31,744 bases of DNA from a virus: positions 1 to 31,744 of IMG/VR virus record IMGVR_UViG_3300037349_000203. The stretch is one strand, 5' to 3'. Under the pieces are notes generated by a model. The model searched no databases, had not been told where the DNA came from, and saw nothing but the letters and a program-made list of their open reading frames with translations. This document shows, in pieces, positions 6,970 through 13,046 of this stretch (the stretch's first letter is position 1; each line of letters begins with the position of its first letter). The position numbers and the translations under genes are program-made.

Positions 6970-7551
6970 TCAGACATCTCCACCACCCCCAATCCGCTGC
7001 ATCGTCCCGCGCCCAAGCTGGGCACGGCGACGTGCGTCAAGGCGGCGATGGCAGCGAGGGCACAGCCGCGCGTAGTCGTTGATGTCCTCGTAGTGGCCCG
7101 TCAGGTTGGCCCAGTGGTACTGAATGCGAGGGTCGGTGGTGTCGCAGCACGCGCAGTGCTGCGGTCGCCCGCGAGCCGTAATCACGCGAAGGTGCATCGC
7201 GCTATATCCGGCGTCGTCCCCTAGCCAGCAGTCGTTGTTCGCGCCGCGCTGCTCACGCTTGCCAAGGCCGCGCCGCTCGATACCGTGGCGCGGCATGAGT
7301 CGCTGAAGCACTTTGATGGTGGTGCCGCAGGCTTCCGCTACTTCGCGCATCGTGTGCCCGGCTTCGTAGAGCACGCGCACACGGTCGACTAGTTCCGGTG
7401 GATCTTCAACCTGCGGTGCTCCAGGTGATGGCGTCCTGCGCTCGCGGAGGTAAGCGCGACAGGAGTAGCTGCAGGTCTGAGCGGTGAGCGAGCGCGTCTT
7501 AAATGGCGTCTCGCAGATCACGCATTCGGCTTCCCGGACGGGGCTAGGCAT
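6970..7551 (-). CDS. HNH endonuclease, probable homing-type
   Basis: A 193-residue protein. Residues 8-35 have ECVICETPF ... CSYSCRAYLRER, a four-cysteine zinc-finger-like start. A middle helix-turn-helix-like part (VRVLYEAGHTMREVAEACG ... VLQRLMPRHGI) probably reads DNA. The C-terminal half is an HNH nuclease (HCACCDTTDPRIQYHWANL, NDYARLCPRCHRRLDARR). DNA-reading modules joined to an HNH core are typical of phage homing enzymes. Start at 7551; a TTGACT-18-AAGACT promoter ends 6 nt before the ATG. Its TGA overlaps the recoded methyltransferase start by 8 nt. Confidence 0.85.
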   Translation of the reverse strand: MPSPVREAECVICETPFKTRSLTAQTCSYSCRAYLRERRTPSPGAPQVEDPPELVDRVRVLYEAGHTMREVAEACGTTIKVLQRLMPRHGIERRGLGKREQRGANNDCWLGDDAGYSAMHLRVITARGRPQHCACCDTTDPRIQYHWANLTGHYEDINDYARLCPRCHRRLDARRRAQLGRGTMQRIGGGGDV

Positions 7552-7609
7552 GTGACTAGTCTTCCAGCAGGCTTGCCGCCTAGTCAAGCGACAAGTAGCG
7601 TTGTGACTA
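7551..7609. promoter_or_regulatory. Divergent promoters and TGTGACTA operators of the cassette
   Basis: TGTGACTA occurs twice, at 7551-7558 and 7602-7609, each touching one of the two start codons. An inverted core TAGTCA lies between them (7581-7586), and GACTAGTC at 7554-7561 is a perfect palindrome. Rightward promoter: TTGCCG (7573-7578), 17 bp, TAGCGT (7596-7601), ATG 7 nt later. Leftward promoter: TTGACT (7582-7587), 18 bp, AAGACT (7558-7563). Both transcripts would be leaderless. The layout suggests autoregulation by the HTH protein. Confidence 0.6.
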
Positions 7610-7800
7610 TGGTTGCCGTCATGCATCACCTGATGGGCGCGGCCGAGATTGCAGCACGCTTGGGTGTCAGCCGCCAGCGGGTGCAGCAACTCGTGTCGCG
7701 AAGGGACTTTCCGAAGCCGGACGCCGTGCTCGGCATGGGCAAGGTCTGGCGCACCGAGGACGTTGAGCGATGGATTCAGGAGCATCGCCCCGGCACTTGA
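7609..7800 (+). CDS. AlpA/excisionase-like HTH regulator of the cassette
   Basis: A 63-residue protein with one MerR/AlpA-type helix-turn-helix (MGAAEIAARLGVSRQRVQQL) and a wing-like FPKPDAVLGMGKVWRTEDVERWI typical of small phage regulators and excisionases. The ATG at 7609 sits 7 nt after a good -10 box, fitting a leaderless transcript; ATG 7621 is the alternative. It points away from the HNH gene and shares its control region, so it may limit nuclease expression. It ends four bases before the right 10-bp repeat copy, and so lies wholly inside the insertion. Confidence 0.8.
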   Translation: MVAVMHHLMGAAEIAARLGVSRQRVQQLVSRRDFPKPDAVLGMGKVWRTEDVERWIQEHRPGT

Positions 7801-7803
7801 CTC

Positions 7804-7845
7804 GCCCTCGTAACCAGAGCACAGCGAGCCGATGCGCCTCTTCAC
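7804..7845 (-). pseudogene. Severed original 5' end of the methyltransferase
   Basis: The original start is GTG at 7845, overlapping the stop of the RusA gene as GTGA, the same coupling used elsewhere in this operon. Fourteen codons give MKRRIGSLCSGYEG, the start of motif I, and end at the right copy of the 10-bp repeat. Beyond that the frame runs into insert DNA and encodes nothing recognisable before it joins the HNH frame. Codons match the operon's style (ATC, GGC, TCG, CTG), unlike the recoded copy at 6939-6977. Confidence 0.8.
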
Positions 7846-8291
7846 GCAACACCTGCCGTGGTCTCATCGGTGACCTCGGTGACGCGAAGCACCAGCTGCC
7901 CGCGCGGAACCGGTTCGCCTATTTCGCAGCTGACACGGGCGACGTACCGCTTGTCGTCACCTTTAAGCACACCCGCCGCGACTATCCCATCGATTGCGTA
8001 CTTGACCCCTGCGGAAATATTGTCCGCGTCGCGGTACCGCCGGTCCGGTGGCCGGTACTCCGCGGTGATGGTCACTCGTTCGAGGTGCGGCACTTTCGCT
8101 TTGCGGGTCATGATGATCGCGGCGTCCCTGATGACCTGCCCGTGGCGGTTGCGTGCCGCCCAGTGGGCGCGGTCGTTCAGGGAGAGGATCTGTATCCCGG
8201 CGGGGAGTTTGATCGTGAACGTGCGGGTTCTTCCACTGGCAGGACGCGCTTCCCGCACGCCTGCCGCCGGGCTGCCCGCCGTGCCGGTCAC
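7842..8291 (-). CDS. rusA: RusA-family Holliday junction resolvase
   Basis: A 149-residue protein. The RusA signature is clear: RRYRDADNISAGVKYAIDGIVAAGVLKGDD, with aspartates that bind the catalytic metal, after an N-terminal LSLNDRAHWAARNR segment typical of the family. RusA-type enzymes cut Holliday junctions formed during phage recombination. The first 20 residues are alanine/proline-rich. GTG start at 8291 overlaps the upstream stop as GTGA. It sits with exonuclease and Cas4-like genes, consistent with a phage recombination module. Confidence 0.9.
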   Translation of the reverse strand: MTGTAGSPAAGVREARPASGRTRTFTIKLPAGIQILSLNDRAHWAARNRHGQVIRDAAIIMTRKAKVPHLERVTITAEYRPPDRRYRDADNISAGVKYAIDGIVAAGVLKGDDKRYVARVSCEIGEPVPRGQLVLRVTEVTDETTAGVA

Positions 8292-8452
8292 GACGCCTGC
8301 CTCGCCAGCTTGCAGGTCGCCTCAATCTCAGCGTCCAGCCATTCCATCGCCGTCTGCGGGCGTGGAGCGGACACGGCTGAACTGGAGGAAACAGTGGGGG
8401 TCAGTATGTAGCTGTACGCACTGCTGCTGGAGGTGATGTAAGGCACGGTCAT
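8288..8452 (-). CDS. Small hypothetical protein
   Basis: A 54-residue protein between the coiled-coil gene and rusA. The ATG at 8452 overlaps the upstream stop as TGATG and its own stop overlaps the rusA GTG as GTGA, which is the main evidence that it is real. The N-terminal half is serine-rich (ITSSSSAYSYILTPTVSSSS); the C-terminal half is a short helix (AMEWLDAEIEATCKLARQAS). No family recognised. Confidence 0.65.
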   Translation of the reverse strand: MTVPYITSSSSAYSYILTPTVSSSSAVSAPRPQTAMEWLDAEIEATCKLARQAS

Positions 8453-8925
8453 CAGGCCGCATCCTTCCTGGATGCCGGCCGGGGTGTCGCACCGCCGGTC
8501 AGTGCAACGTCGATCACGGGAAGGCGCTCCAGGATGGCCTTGAGGATCTCGTCCTGCCTATCCGCGCGCTGGTCGAAGTGGTCACGCTGGAACTTCATCT
8601 CGGCCTCGAAGCGTCCCCGGTCGGCCACCAGGTTCTCCTCGCGGACCTCCAGGACGGCCATGCGCCGGGCGTGCTCCACGTCGTGTTCCTGCTTGGTCTT
8701 GAGCAAGCCGGTCTTGTGCTCGGTTTCCCGGATCTTCCGGTTGCTGTCCTCGGTCAGCCGGGCTTTCTCCAGCTCAAGCTTCTCCACGTCTCCGCGGAGT
8801 TTCTTGACGCGGCCGGTCTCGTCCCGTTCGGTGCGGAGCGCCTCGATCACAACGCGCAGCTCCGCTATCTCTGCGGCGAGCTTGTCCCGCTCAGCGTCGT
8901 GCGGCTGGGTGCAGATGACTTTCAC
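8452..8925 (-). CDS. Coiled-coil protein
   Basis: A 157-residue, highly charged protein that is almost wholly heptad-patterned from about residue 10 to 125 (DKLAAEIAELRVVIEALRTE, VKKLRGDVEKLELEKARLTE), followed by a hydrophobic LKAILERLPVIDVALTGG tail. A long parallel coiled coil is the only structural call. GTG start at 8925 overlaps the upstream TAG by one base and has AAGGA in front. It could be a scaffold or partner of the recombination proteins, but no function can be assigned. Confidence 0.7.
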   Translation of the reverse strand: MKVICTQPHDAERDKLAAEIAELRVVIEALRTERDETGRVKKLRGDVEKLELEKARLTEDSNRKIRETEHKTGLLKTKQEHDVEHARRMAVLEVREENLVADRGRFEAEMKFQRDHFDQRADRQDEILKAILERLPVIDVALTGGATPRPASRKDAA

Positions 8926-9416
8926 TAACGGTCCTTTCCGGGGCCCGGTTCGCTTGCGGCGGCAGGCCCTGGTGTTTTATGGCCGCAGGTCGGGCAGAAG
9001 CCGAGGAGCATCAGGGCACCGTCTCGCAGTGCGTCGCTGACGGTCACGGAGTTCTTATCGGCGTGTTCGCGGAGCGCCGCCAGTAGTTCAGCAGGCAGCC
9101 GTACGGATACGGGGGTGCCGTCGCTGGCGCGTGGTGGCTTCCCACTGGCAGGACGCGGCAGCGTGACCTTCCCGTCCACCGCTGCCGCGTTTTCCCCTGC
9201 CACTGGGACCTGTCCCGCACCCGTAACGGTGGAGGTTTCCGTTACGGGTGCGGGAGATGAGGTGCCCGGCCTGCCTGCCTTGGGGGGGCCAGAGACAGGC
9301 AGGCCGGGCGGTGCCACGTCACCGTGCCAACCTGGAATGGCTGGTGACGTGGCGGCCACGGCCGGGGCAACGGGGGCTCCCCCGGCCGGGCGGTCTGGTG
9401 AGGTGCGGGCGGTCAT
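8925..9416 (-). CDS. RHH-like DNA-binding protein with disordered N-terminus
   Basis: A 163-residue protein. Residues 1-110 are proline/alanine/glycine-rich and look disordered. The C-terminal part has a ribbon-helix-helix-like domain (TPVSVRLPAELLAALREHAD, then VTVSDALRDGALMLL) followed by FCPTCGHK, a possible half zinc site. The ATG at 9416 overlaps the upstream stop as ATGA. RHH proteins usually regulate transcription or DNA segregation; the operator is unknown. Confidence 0.65.
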   Translation of the reverse strand: MTARTSPDRPAGGAPVAPAVAATSPAIPGWHGDVAPPGLPVSGPPKAGRPGTSSPAPVTETSTVTGAGQVPVAGENAAAVDGKVTLPRPASGKPPRASDGTPVSVRLPAELLAALREHADKNSVTVSDALRDGALMLLGFCPTCGHKTPGPAAASEPGPGKDR

Positions 9417-9925
9417 GCGGCTATGCCCCCGGTAATAGCTGCCCATTGCTGCCATAGGTCCGGCCACACCTGCAGGAGCCGGGCGCCGGGCATCGTCCAG
9501 TCACAGAGGTCCGCGACCAGTTCCAGGTCGTGGGCGGCGTCTTCCGCGCAGGTGTAGCCGGTGCCGATGGGCTGCCCGGATGGGCGGTGGGTGATGTTCC
9601 AGATGCCCGGGTCGTCTGGGTCCTCGTTGACCATCAGCCCGGCGTACGACTGCGGGGGGATGCCCTGGGTGATGATCAGTTCATGGCCCCGCCAGTAGAT
9701 GACGGGTTCGGTGATGATCGGCGGCGGTGCGGGGGTTTCTTCCGCCCCGGCGGCTTCCTGTTCCCGGATCCGGGCGGCGACAGCCCTGGCGAACGCTGGC
9801 CTCGTGTGATCGTCCGGGTCATGGAAGGCCAGCCGGACATTCGTGCAATGGTCCCTGAGGTTCACGGTGACCGCGGCCACAGCGAACGCGGCGAGACCCA
9901 GCAAAGCCCAGTCAGCGGTGTTCAC
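9413..9925 (-). CDS. Membrane-anchored hypothetical protein
   Basis: A 170-residue protein with one N-terminal hydrophobic segment (ADWALLGLAAFAVAAVTVNL), then a soluble domain with VIYWRGHELIITQGIPP and a tryptophan-rich end (LCDWTMPGARLLQVWPDLWQ). GTG start at 9925 has GGGAG in front and overlaps the upstream stop as GTGA. It is probably an inner-membrane protein with a cytoplasmic domain. The next two upstream genes also encode membrane-anchored proteins, so the three may act together. Confidence 0.65.
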   Translation of the reverse strand: MNTADWALLGLAAFAVAAVTVNLRDHCTNVRLAFHDPDDHTRPAFARAVAARIREQEAAGAEETPAPPPIITEPVIYWRGHELIITQGIPPQSYAGLMVNEDPDDPGIWNITHRPSGQPIGTGYTCAEDAAHDLELVADLCDWTMPGARLLQVWPDLWQQWAAITGGIAA

Positions 9926-10089
9926 GGATGTTCTCCCTCGTTCTCATGCCCGGCTTCCCGTGCGCGCTGCCCGGCCGCTTCCATCTCGGTCAGCCGGATC
10001 ACTTCCCGGTCATGCCGCCAGTTGAGGATGATGGCCGCGACGAGGAGGACCACGGTGATTCCCAGGCACACCAAAAAGACCTTGATCAT
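9922..10089 (-). CDS. Small single-pass membrane protein
   Basis: A 55-residue protein with one hydrophobic segment near the N-terminus (VFLVCLGITVVLLVAAIIL) followed by a charged helix (RHDREVIRLTEMEAAGQRAR) and an acidic tail. The ATG at 10089 overlaps the upstream stop as ATGA and its own stop overlaps the next GTG. This layout recalls Rz-like or small regulatory membrane proteins, but placement in a replication operon argues against a lysis role. Function unknown. Confidence 0.65.
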   Translation of the reverse strand: MIKVFLVCLGITVVLLVAAIILNWRHDREVIRLTEMEAAGQRAREAGHENEGEHP

Positions 10090-10307
10090 GACCGCTCCCT
10101 GTGCGGCTCGGCGGCGGGCATGATTTCCCAGAGGTAGAACTGGTAGGTGAGTTCAGCGGCCAGCTGCGGGTCGTCTTCGGCCCTGTCCATCTGGCCGCAC
10201 ACCCAGCAGTGCTGCTTGCGGGTGCGGTGCCATGCCACAAGGAACCAGCCGCCCACCCCGGCGATGGCGGCCACGAGGAGACCGGTGAGGACGTTGTTGA
10301 CGGTCAT
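10086..10307 (-). CDS. Small membrane protein with CxxC
   Basis: A 73-residue protein with one N-terminal membrane segment (NNVLTGLLVAAIAGVGGWFL), then HCWVCGQMDRAEDD, a C-x2-C that may bind metal or form a disulfide, and a short helical end. The ATG at 10307 was chosen because it overlaps the upstream stop as ATGA. Second of three consecutive small membrane proteins. Confidence 0.65.
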   Translation of the reverse strand: MTVNNVLTGLLVAAIAGVGGWFLVAWHRTRKQHCWVCGQMDRAEDDPQLAAELTYQFYLWEIMPAAEPHRERS

Positions 10308-10738
10308 GCGGCGTCGTCGCCCCCGCCCCATGAGTGCTTCAGCAGTCCGGCCTTGTATGCCCAGCCGAGTTCGCTTTCGGGCTTCTGCGCGAGGTCATGG
10401 TTGTGCTGCCTGCACAACGGCACGGTGTTCTCCGGGTCGGTGATTGACCCGCCCCGAGCCCGGGTCAGCACCTCATGCAGGTCATCCGCTGGCCCGCAGC
10501 CGGGTACGGCGCACATGGCGGTGCCTTCACGGCGGTCCGGCCAGCGCTGGTCGGCCATCGCGGCGCGTTCCCGGTTCTGCCGGGCCCGCTTGGCGCTGAC
10601 CTTCCTGATCGGTGTCCGCGCCGGGGCCTGCGACGGTTCGGCTGCCCCACCCCGGCGGCGCTGCAGGGGCTGGCCGGGACGCAACTCGATGACGCGGGCC
10701 AGTTCCGTTGTGCGCGGCGGCAATGATGAACGGTTCAT
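10304..10738 (-). CDS. HNH endonuclease-like protein
   Basis: A 144-residue protein. The N-terminal 60 residues are basic (PLQRRRGGAA, IRKVSAKRARQNRER). The HNH core follows: CAVPGCGPADDLHEVLTRAR, GGS, DPENTVPLCRQHNHDL, with cysteine pairs and histidines typical of the zinc-containing HNH fold. Such stand-alone phage HNH proteins act in packaging, homing or recombination; position among recombination genes favours DNA processing. Starts at ATG 10738, overlapping the upstream stop. Confidence 0.8.
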   Translation of the reverse strand: MNRSSLPPRTTELARVIELRPGQPLQRRRGGAAEPSQAPARTPIRKVSAKRARQNRERAAMADQRWPDRREGTAMCAVPGCGPADDLHEVLTRARGGSITDPENTVPLCRQHNHDLAQKPESELGWAYKAGLLKHSWGGGDDAA

Positions 10739-11154
10739 GTGCCGTACCCTTCAATCGCGTTTTTTTCCGCGCGCATGTTGCTGTTAATTGAGCGGCAGGT
10801 GTCCCAGTCGTCCTTGAGGAGCTTCAGGTACTCCCGGCACGCTTCCATCTCGGCCTTGAGTGCTTCGGCCTGGAATACGGCCTGAGCGGCGGCGAGGCGG
10901 GATGCCTGGTCCCGTTGCTGCTGCGGGCCTTCGCAGCGCAGAAACTCCATGGCCCGGATCTCGGTCGCGTTTTTCACCGCATCCGCGGCGCTGATCACAA
11001 GGCTTTTGAGGTCCTCGATCTTGTCGCGGCGCATCCCCTGGATGGCGACCATGACGCGGGCGATCTCGCGGGGCCCGAGGTCTTCGACTTGCCTGCCTGA
11101 ATGCTGGCCGGGGGCGAGTATCCGGTCGATGGAGACAGCTTCAAGGGCGGTCAT
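10735..11154 (-). CDS. Hypothetical helical protein
   Basis: A 139-residue, mostly helical and charged protein. It begins MTALEAVSIDRILAPGQHSG, has a REIARVMVAIQGMRRDKIED helix, and continues with coiled-coil-like stretches (SRLAAAQAVFQAEALKAEME). The ATG at 11154 overlaps the exonuclease stop as ATGA. No known domain is seen. It could assemble with the exonuclease or HNH protein on either side, but this is inference from operon position. Confidence 0.6.
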   Translation of the reverse strand: MTALEAVSIDRILAPGQHSGRQVEDLGPREIARVMVAIQGMRRDKIEDLKSLVISAADAVKNATEIRAMEFLRCEGPQQQRDQASRLAAAQAVFQAEALKAEMEACREYLKLLKDDWDTCRSINSNMRAEKNAIEGYGT

Positions 11155-11870
11155 GCTGTCGCCGCCGTCCATGTTTTGATGGGCCAGGACCCGTCGATGA
11201 CCTCGGTTTTGCCCTGCTTGCACAGGTAGTCCTGGAAGCTGGCAGCCTGATCAGCCTTGGCTTTCACCTGCAGGTCGTGGAGTGCTGTCGTGGAGAGCGC
11301 GGCGAGGGTGGTGCTGGCCGCGCCGATCTTCCACGCGCACCGCATCGCGGCGATGGCGTCGGCCGCCGCATCGTGCGCGCCGTCGAGTTTGACGCCGTAG
11401 TGCTCGCAGGCAGCCGTCAGGGTTCGCTTGCCCCTGCGGTAGGGGTCCAGGTACTTGTCCAGCACAAACGGGTCAATGACACGCCCGGTGCAGCCTTCGA
11501 ACACTCCGCCGAACGGTTCCACGCCATACCGGCGTGTCTCCCGGTCAAGCACAGTCAGGTCGTAGGGGGCGTTATAGATCACCAGTGGAGCACCCTGCAG
11601 CAGGACGGAGACAAGCTCGGCGCTCACCTCGTAGGCGACCTTCGCCCGGTCGGCCCCCCTCTCAATAGCGTCTTCGGTGGTGATCCCGTGGATGGCTGCC
11701 GCTTCGGCCGGGATTTCGATGCCGGGGTTGGCGAGCCACGTCATCTGCTTGGTGATCCCGGCACCGTTCCAGACGACGAGCGCGGCGGTGACGATCCGCG
11801 CCGTTTCCGGGTCCGGTGAGGTCGTCTCCAAGTCGAAACCGGCCATCGGGCCGGGAAACCAGCCGGTCAC
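11151..11870 (-). CDS. DnaQ-like 3'-5' exonuclease
   Basis: A 239-residue DEDDh exonuclease. ExoI is MAGFDLETTSPDPETARIV near residues 9-27, with the D-x-E metal ligands; ExoII is YNAPYDLTVLD near 98-108; ExoIII is HDAAADAIAAM, with the DEDDh histidine. It would remove 3' nucleotides, for proofreading or end processing. GTG start at 11870 overlaps the stop of the directionality-factor gene as GTGA. The C-terminal about 50 residues are extra helices of unknown role. Confidence 0.88.
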   Translation of the reverse strand: MTGWFPGPMAGFDLETTSPDPETARIVTAALVVWNGAGITKQMTWLANPGIEIPAEAAAIHGITTEDAIERGADRAKVAYEVSAELVSVLLQGAPLVIYNAPYDLTVLDRETRRYGVEPFGGVFEGCTGRVIDPFVLDKYLDPYRRGKRTLTAACEHYGVKLDGAHDAAADAIAAMRCAWKIGAASTTLAALSTTALHDLQVKAKADQAASFQDYLCKQGKTEVIDGSWPIKTWTAATA

Positions 11871-13045
11871 TGCCCACCACCGGGTGGTGTGACGGGTGGC
11901 CAGTCATCGGCGGGCGGGTCCTCAACCGGCAGTGCGTCCTGCGGGGGCACGGCTGCCGGCTGACGGCGCGCCTTGGCGGCGCGGGAGAGCGCGTCCCAGC
12001 GGGCCTGCCAGGCCGAGTGCACTTCCTCCCACACCTCGTGGTCGCCGTCGCCGGTGCACACCTGGTCATCCCAGACACCAAGGTCCAGCGCCCGCTTCTT
12101 GATCGCGTTCATCTGGGCGGGCGTGATGGTCAGGTCGCTCATGAGGCCGACGATCCGCTGCCCGGCGGTGGCGATGTCCATCTCGGTGATCGCGGCGAGC
12201 TCGGCGTCGAACCCTTGCGGTGCGGCGGCGGGAGCCGGCGTGGATGCGGCCGGAGCGCCGGTCGTAAGCGCGCGGCGCTGCTCACCGGGGGCGGGTGGCA
12301 GCTGGGCGGCGACACCGGCCCGCTCAAGCGCACCCGAGGTCAGCTCCCGGAACGTCGGGATCACCTCAAGGACCGGCACCGGGAAGTTCTTTGTCATCCC
12401 GCCGGCGACCCGCTTCCGCTGCTCGATCCGCAGCATCGCCGGGAGCATCACCTTGTGGTCGCGGGCGTACTGCATCAGCGCGGCACTGTCCCCGATCTCC
12501 ACGCCGGCGTAGTACGAGCCGGTGTCGAGGCGGAACACACCGAGGCCGGGCAGGTCAGGGATCATGACAGAGATCCGGGTGACCAACTTGCAGGCTTGCG
12601 GCGGGTTCGTCTTGGACAACTCGGCGCGCTTGAGTGCGGCCTCGGCCACCTCGTCAGCGTTCGAGGGGTTCTTCGCGTGCGGGCACAGGCATGGGCTGTT
12701 ACTGATCTGGTCCCGCTGGCTATCGCATCTGCGGACCGCCCCGCCCTTGTTCCACATCTCATACCACTGGGAGATCACCTCGTCCCGCGGCGGGACGATG
12801 ACAGGGATCTCGGTGGCGTCGGTGGCGACCTCAAACTCGCGCTCCCAATGGCGGACCTCGCCGCCGAACCGGGCGGCGATGGCCTCGGCCTCAAAACGGG
12901 AAGCGGTGGTGAGGCGCCAGGTGTCCCGGCGGGAGGGGCGCATCTTCTCGTTCCCGTCCTTGTCGAACTTGCCGGTGCCGACCTTCTCGCCCATGCGCAG
13001 GCGGCCGATCTGCTGGCTGCGGCGCTGCAAGTCGAGCACGCCCAT
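11867..13045 (-). CDS. Gp3-like recombination directionality factor
   Basis: A 392-residue protein resembling the Gp3-like family, named after the phiC31 protein that switches a serine integrase from integration to excision. Supporting stretches: SQQIGRLRMGEKVG, RPSRRDTWRLTTASRFEAEA, ATEIPVIVPPRDEVISQWYE, DLPGLGVFRLDTGSYYAGVE and PVLEVIPTFRELTSGAL. The middle has PCLCPHA and ACK cysteines; the C-terminal 130 residues are alanine/proline-rich, then helical. ATG 13045 lies 1 nt past the nuclease stop. The call is from memory of the family. It implies a serine integrase elsewhere in the element. Confidence 0.65.
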   Translation of the reverse strand: MGVLDLQRRSQQIGRLRMGEKVGTGKFDKDGNEKMRPSRRDTWRLTTASRFEAEAIAARFGGEVRHWEREFEVATDATEIPVIVPPRDEVISQWYEMWNKGGAVRRCDSQRDQISNSPCLCPHAKNPSNADEVAEAALKRAELSKTNPPQACKLVTRISVMIPDLPGLGVFRLDTGSYYAGVEIGDSAALMQYARDHKVMLPAMLRIEQRKRVAGGMTKNFPVPVLEVIPTFRELTSGALERAGVAAQLPPAPGEQRRALTTGAPAASTPAPAAAPQGFDAELAAITEMDIATAGQRIVGLMSDLTITPAQMNAIKKRALDLGVWDDQVCTGDGDHEVWEEVHSAWQARWDALSRAAKARRQPAAVPPQDALPVEDPPADDWPPVTPPGGGQ

Positions 13046-13046
13046 G

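Larger units (their letters stand above)
5069..6977 (-). pseudogene. C5 cytosine DNA methyltransferase, 5' end interrupted and frame-offset
   Basis: The body of a phage-type C5 cytosine methyltransferase. Visible motifs: I (RIGSLCSGY...EGLGMAV), IV (GGFPCQDVS, the PCQ nucleophile), VI (VIENVRG), VIII (PHRRERVFILAT) and X (LKALGNGVVPAQA). A roughly 300-residue linker rich in ADT/ADP repeats separates VIII from IX-X. The nearest start is ATG 6977 (MSELRIGSLCSGY), but an extra TTAC before GAG-GGC puts motif I one base out of frame with the rest. The other upstream start in the body frame is a TTG at 6961 that lacks motif I. Unless ribosomes shift +1 at TTA-C, the gene is broken. The 875-bp insertion just upstream explains the damage; the original 5' end lies at 7804-7845. 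Confidence 0.8.
6929..7813. mobile_element. HNH-HTH cassette inserted in the methyltransferase gene
   Basis: The insertion is bounded by a perfect 10-bp direct repeat, TTACGAGGGC on the minus strand, at 6929-6938 and 7804-7813. Deleting one repeat plus the DNA between them (875 bp) restores one open methyltransferase frame from GTG 7845 through motif I into the body. The insert carries a leftward HNH gene, a divergent HTH gene with shared control DNA, and at its left end a recoded methyltransferase N-terminus with its own ATG. I see no terminal inverted repeats and no transposase, so a homing-type endonuclease cassette fits better than an insertion sequence. Confidence 0.75.

Noticed and set aside
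6929-7845. Group I or group II intron in the methyltransferase gene
   Set aside because: Because the flanks are identical repeats, the last exon base and last intron base cannot be U and G as group I needs. Group II end motifs are absent, and a gene on the opposite strand lies inside.
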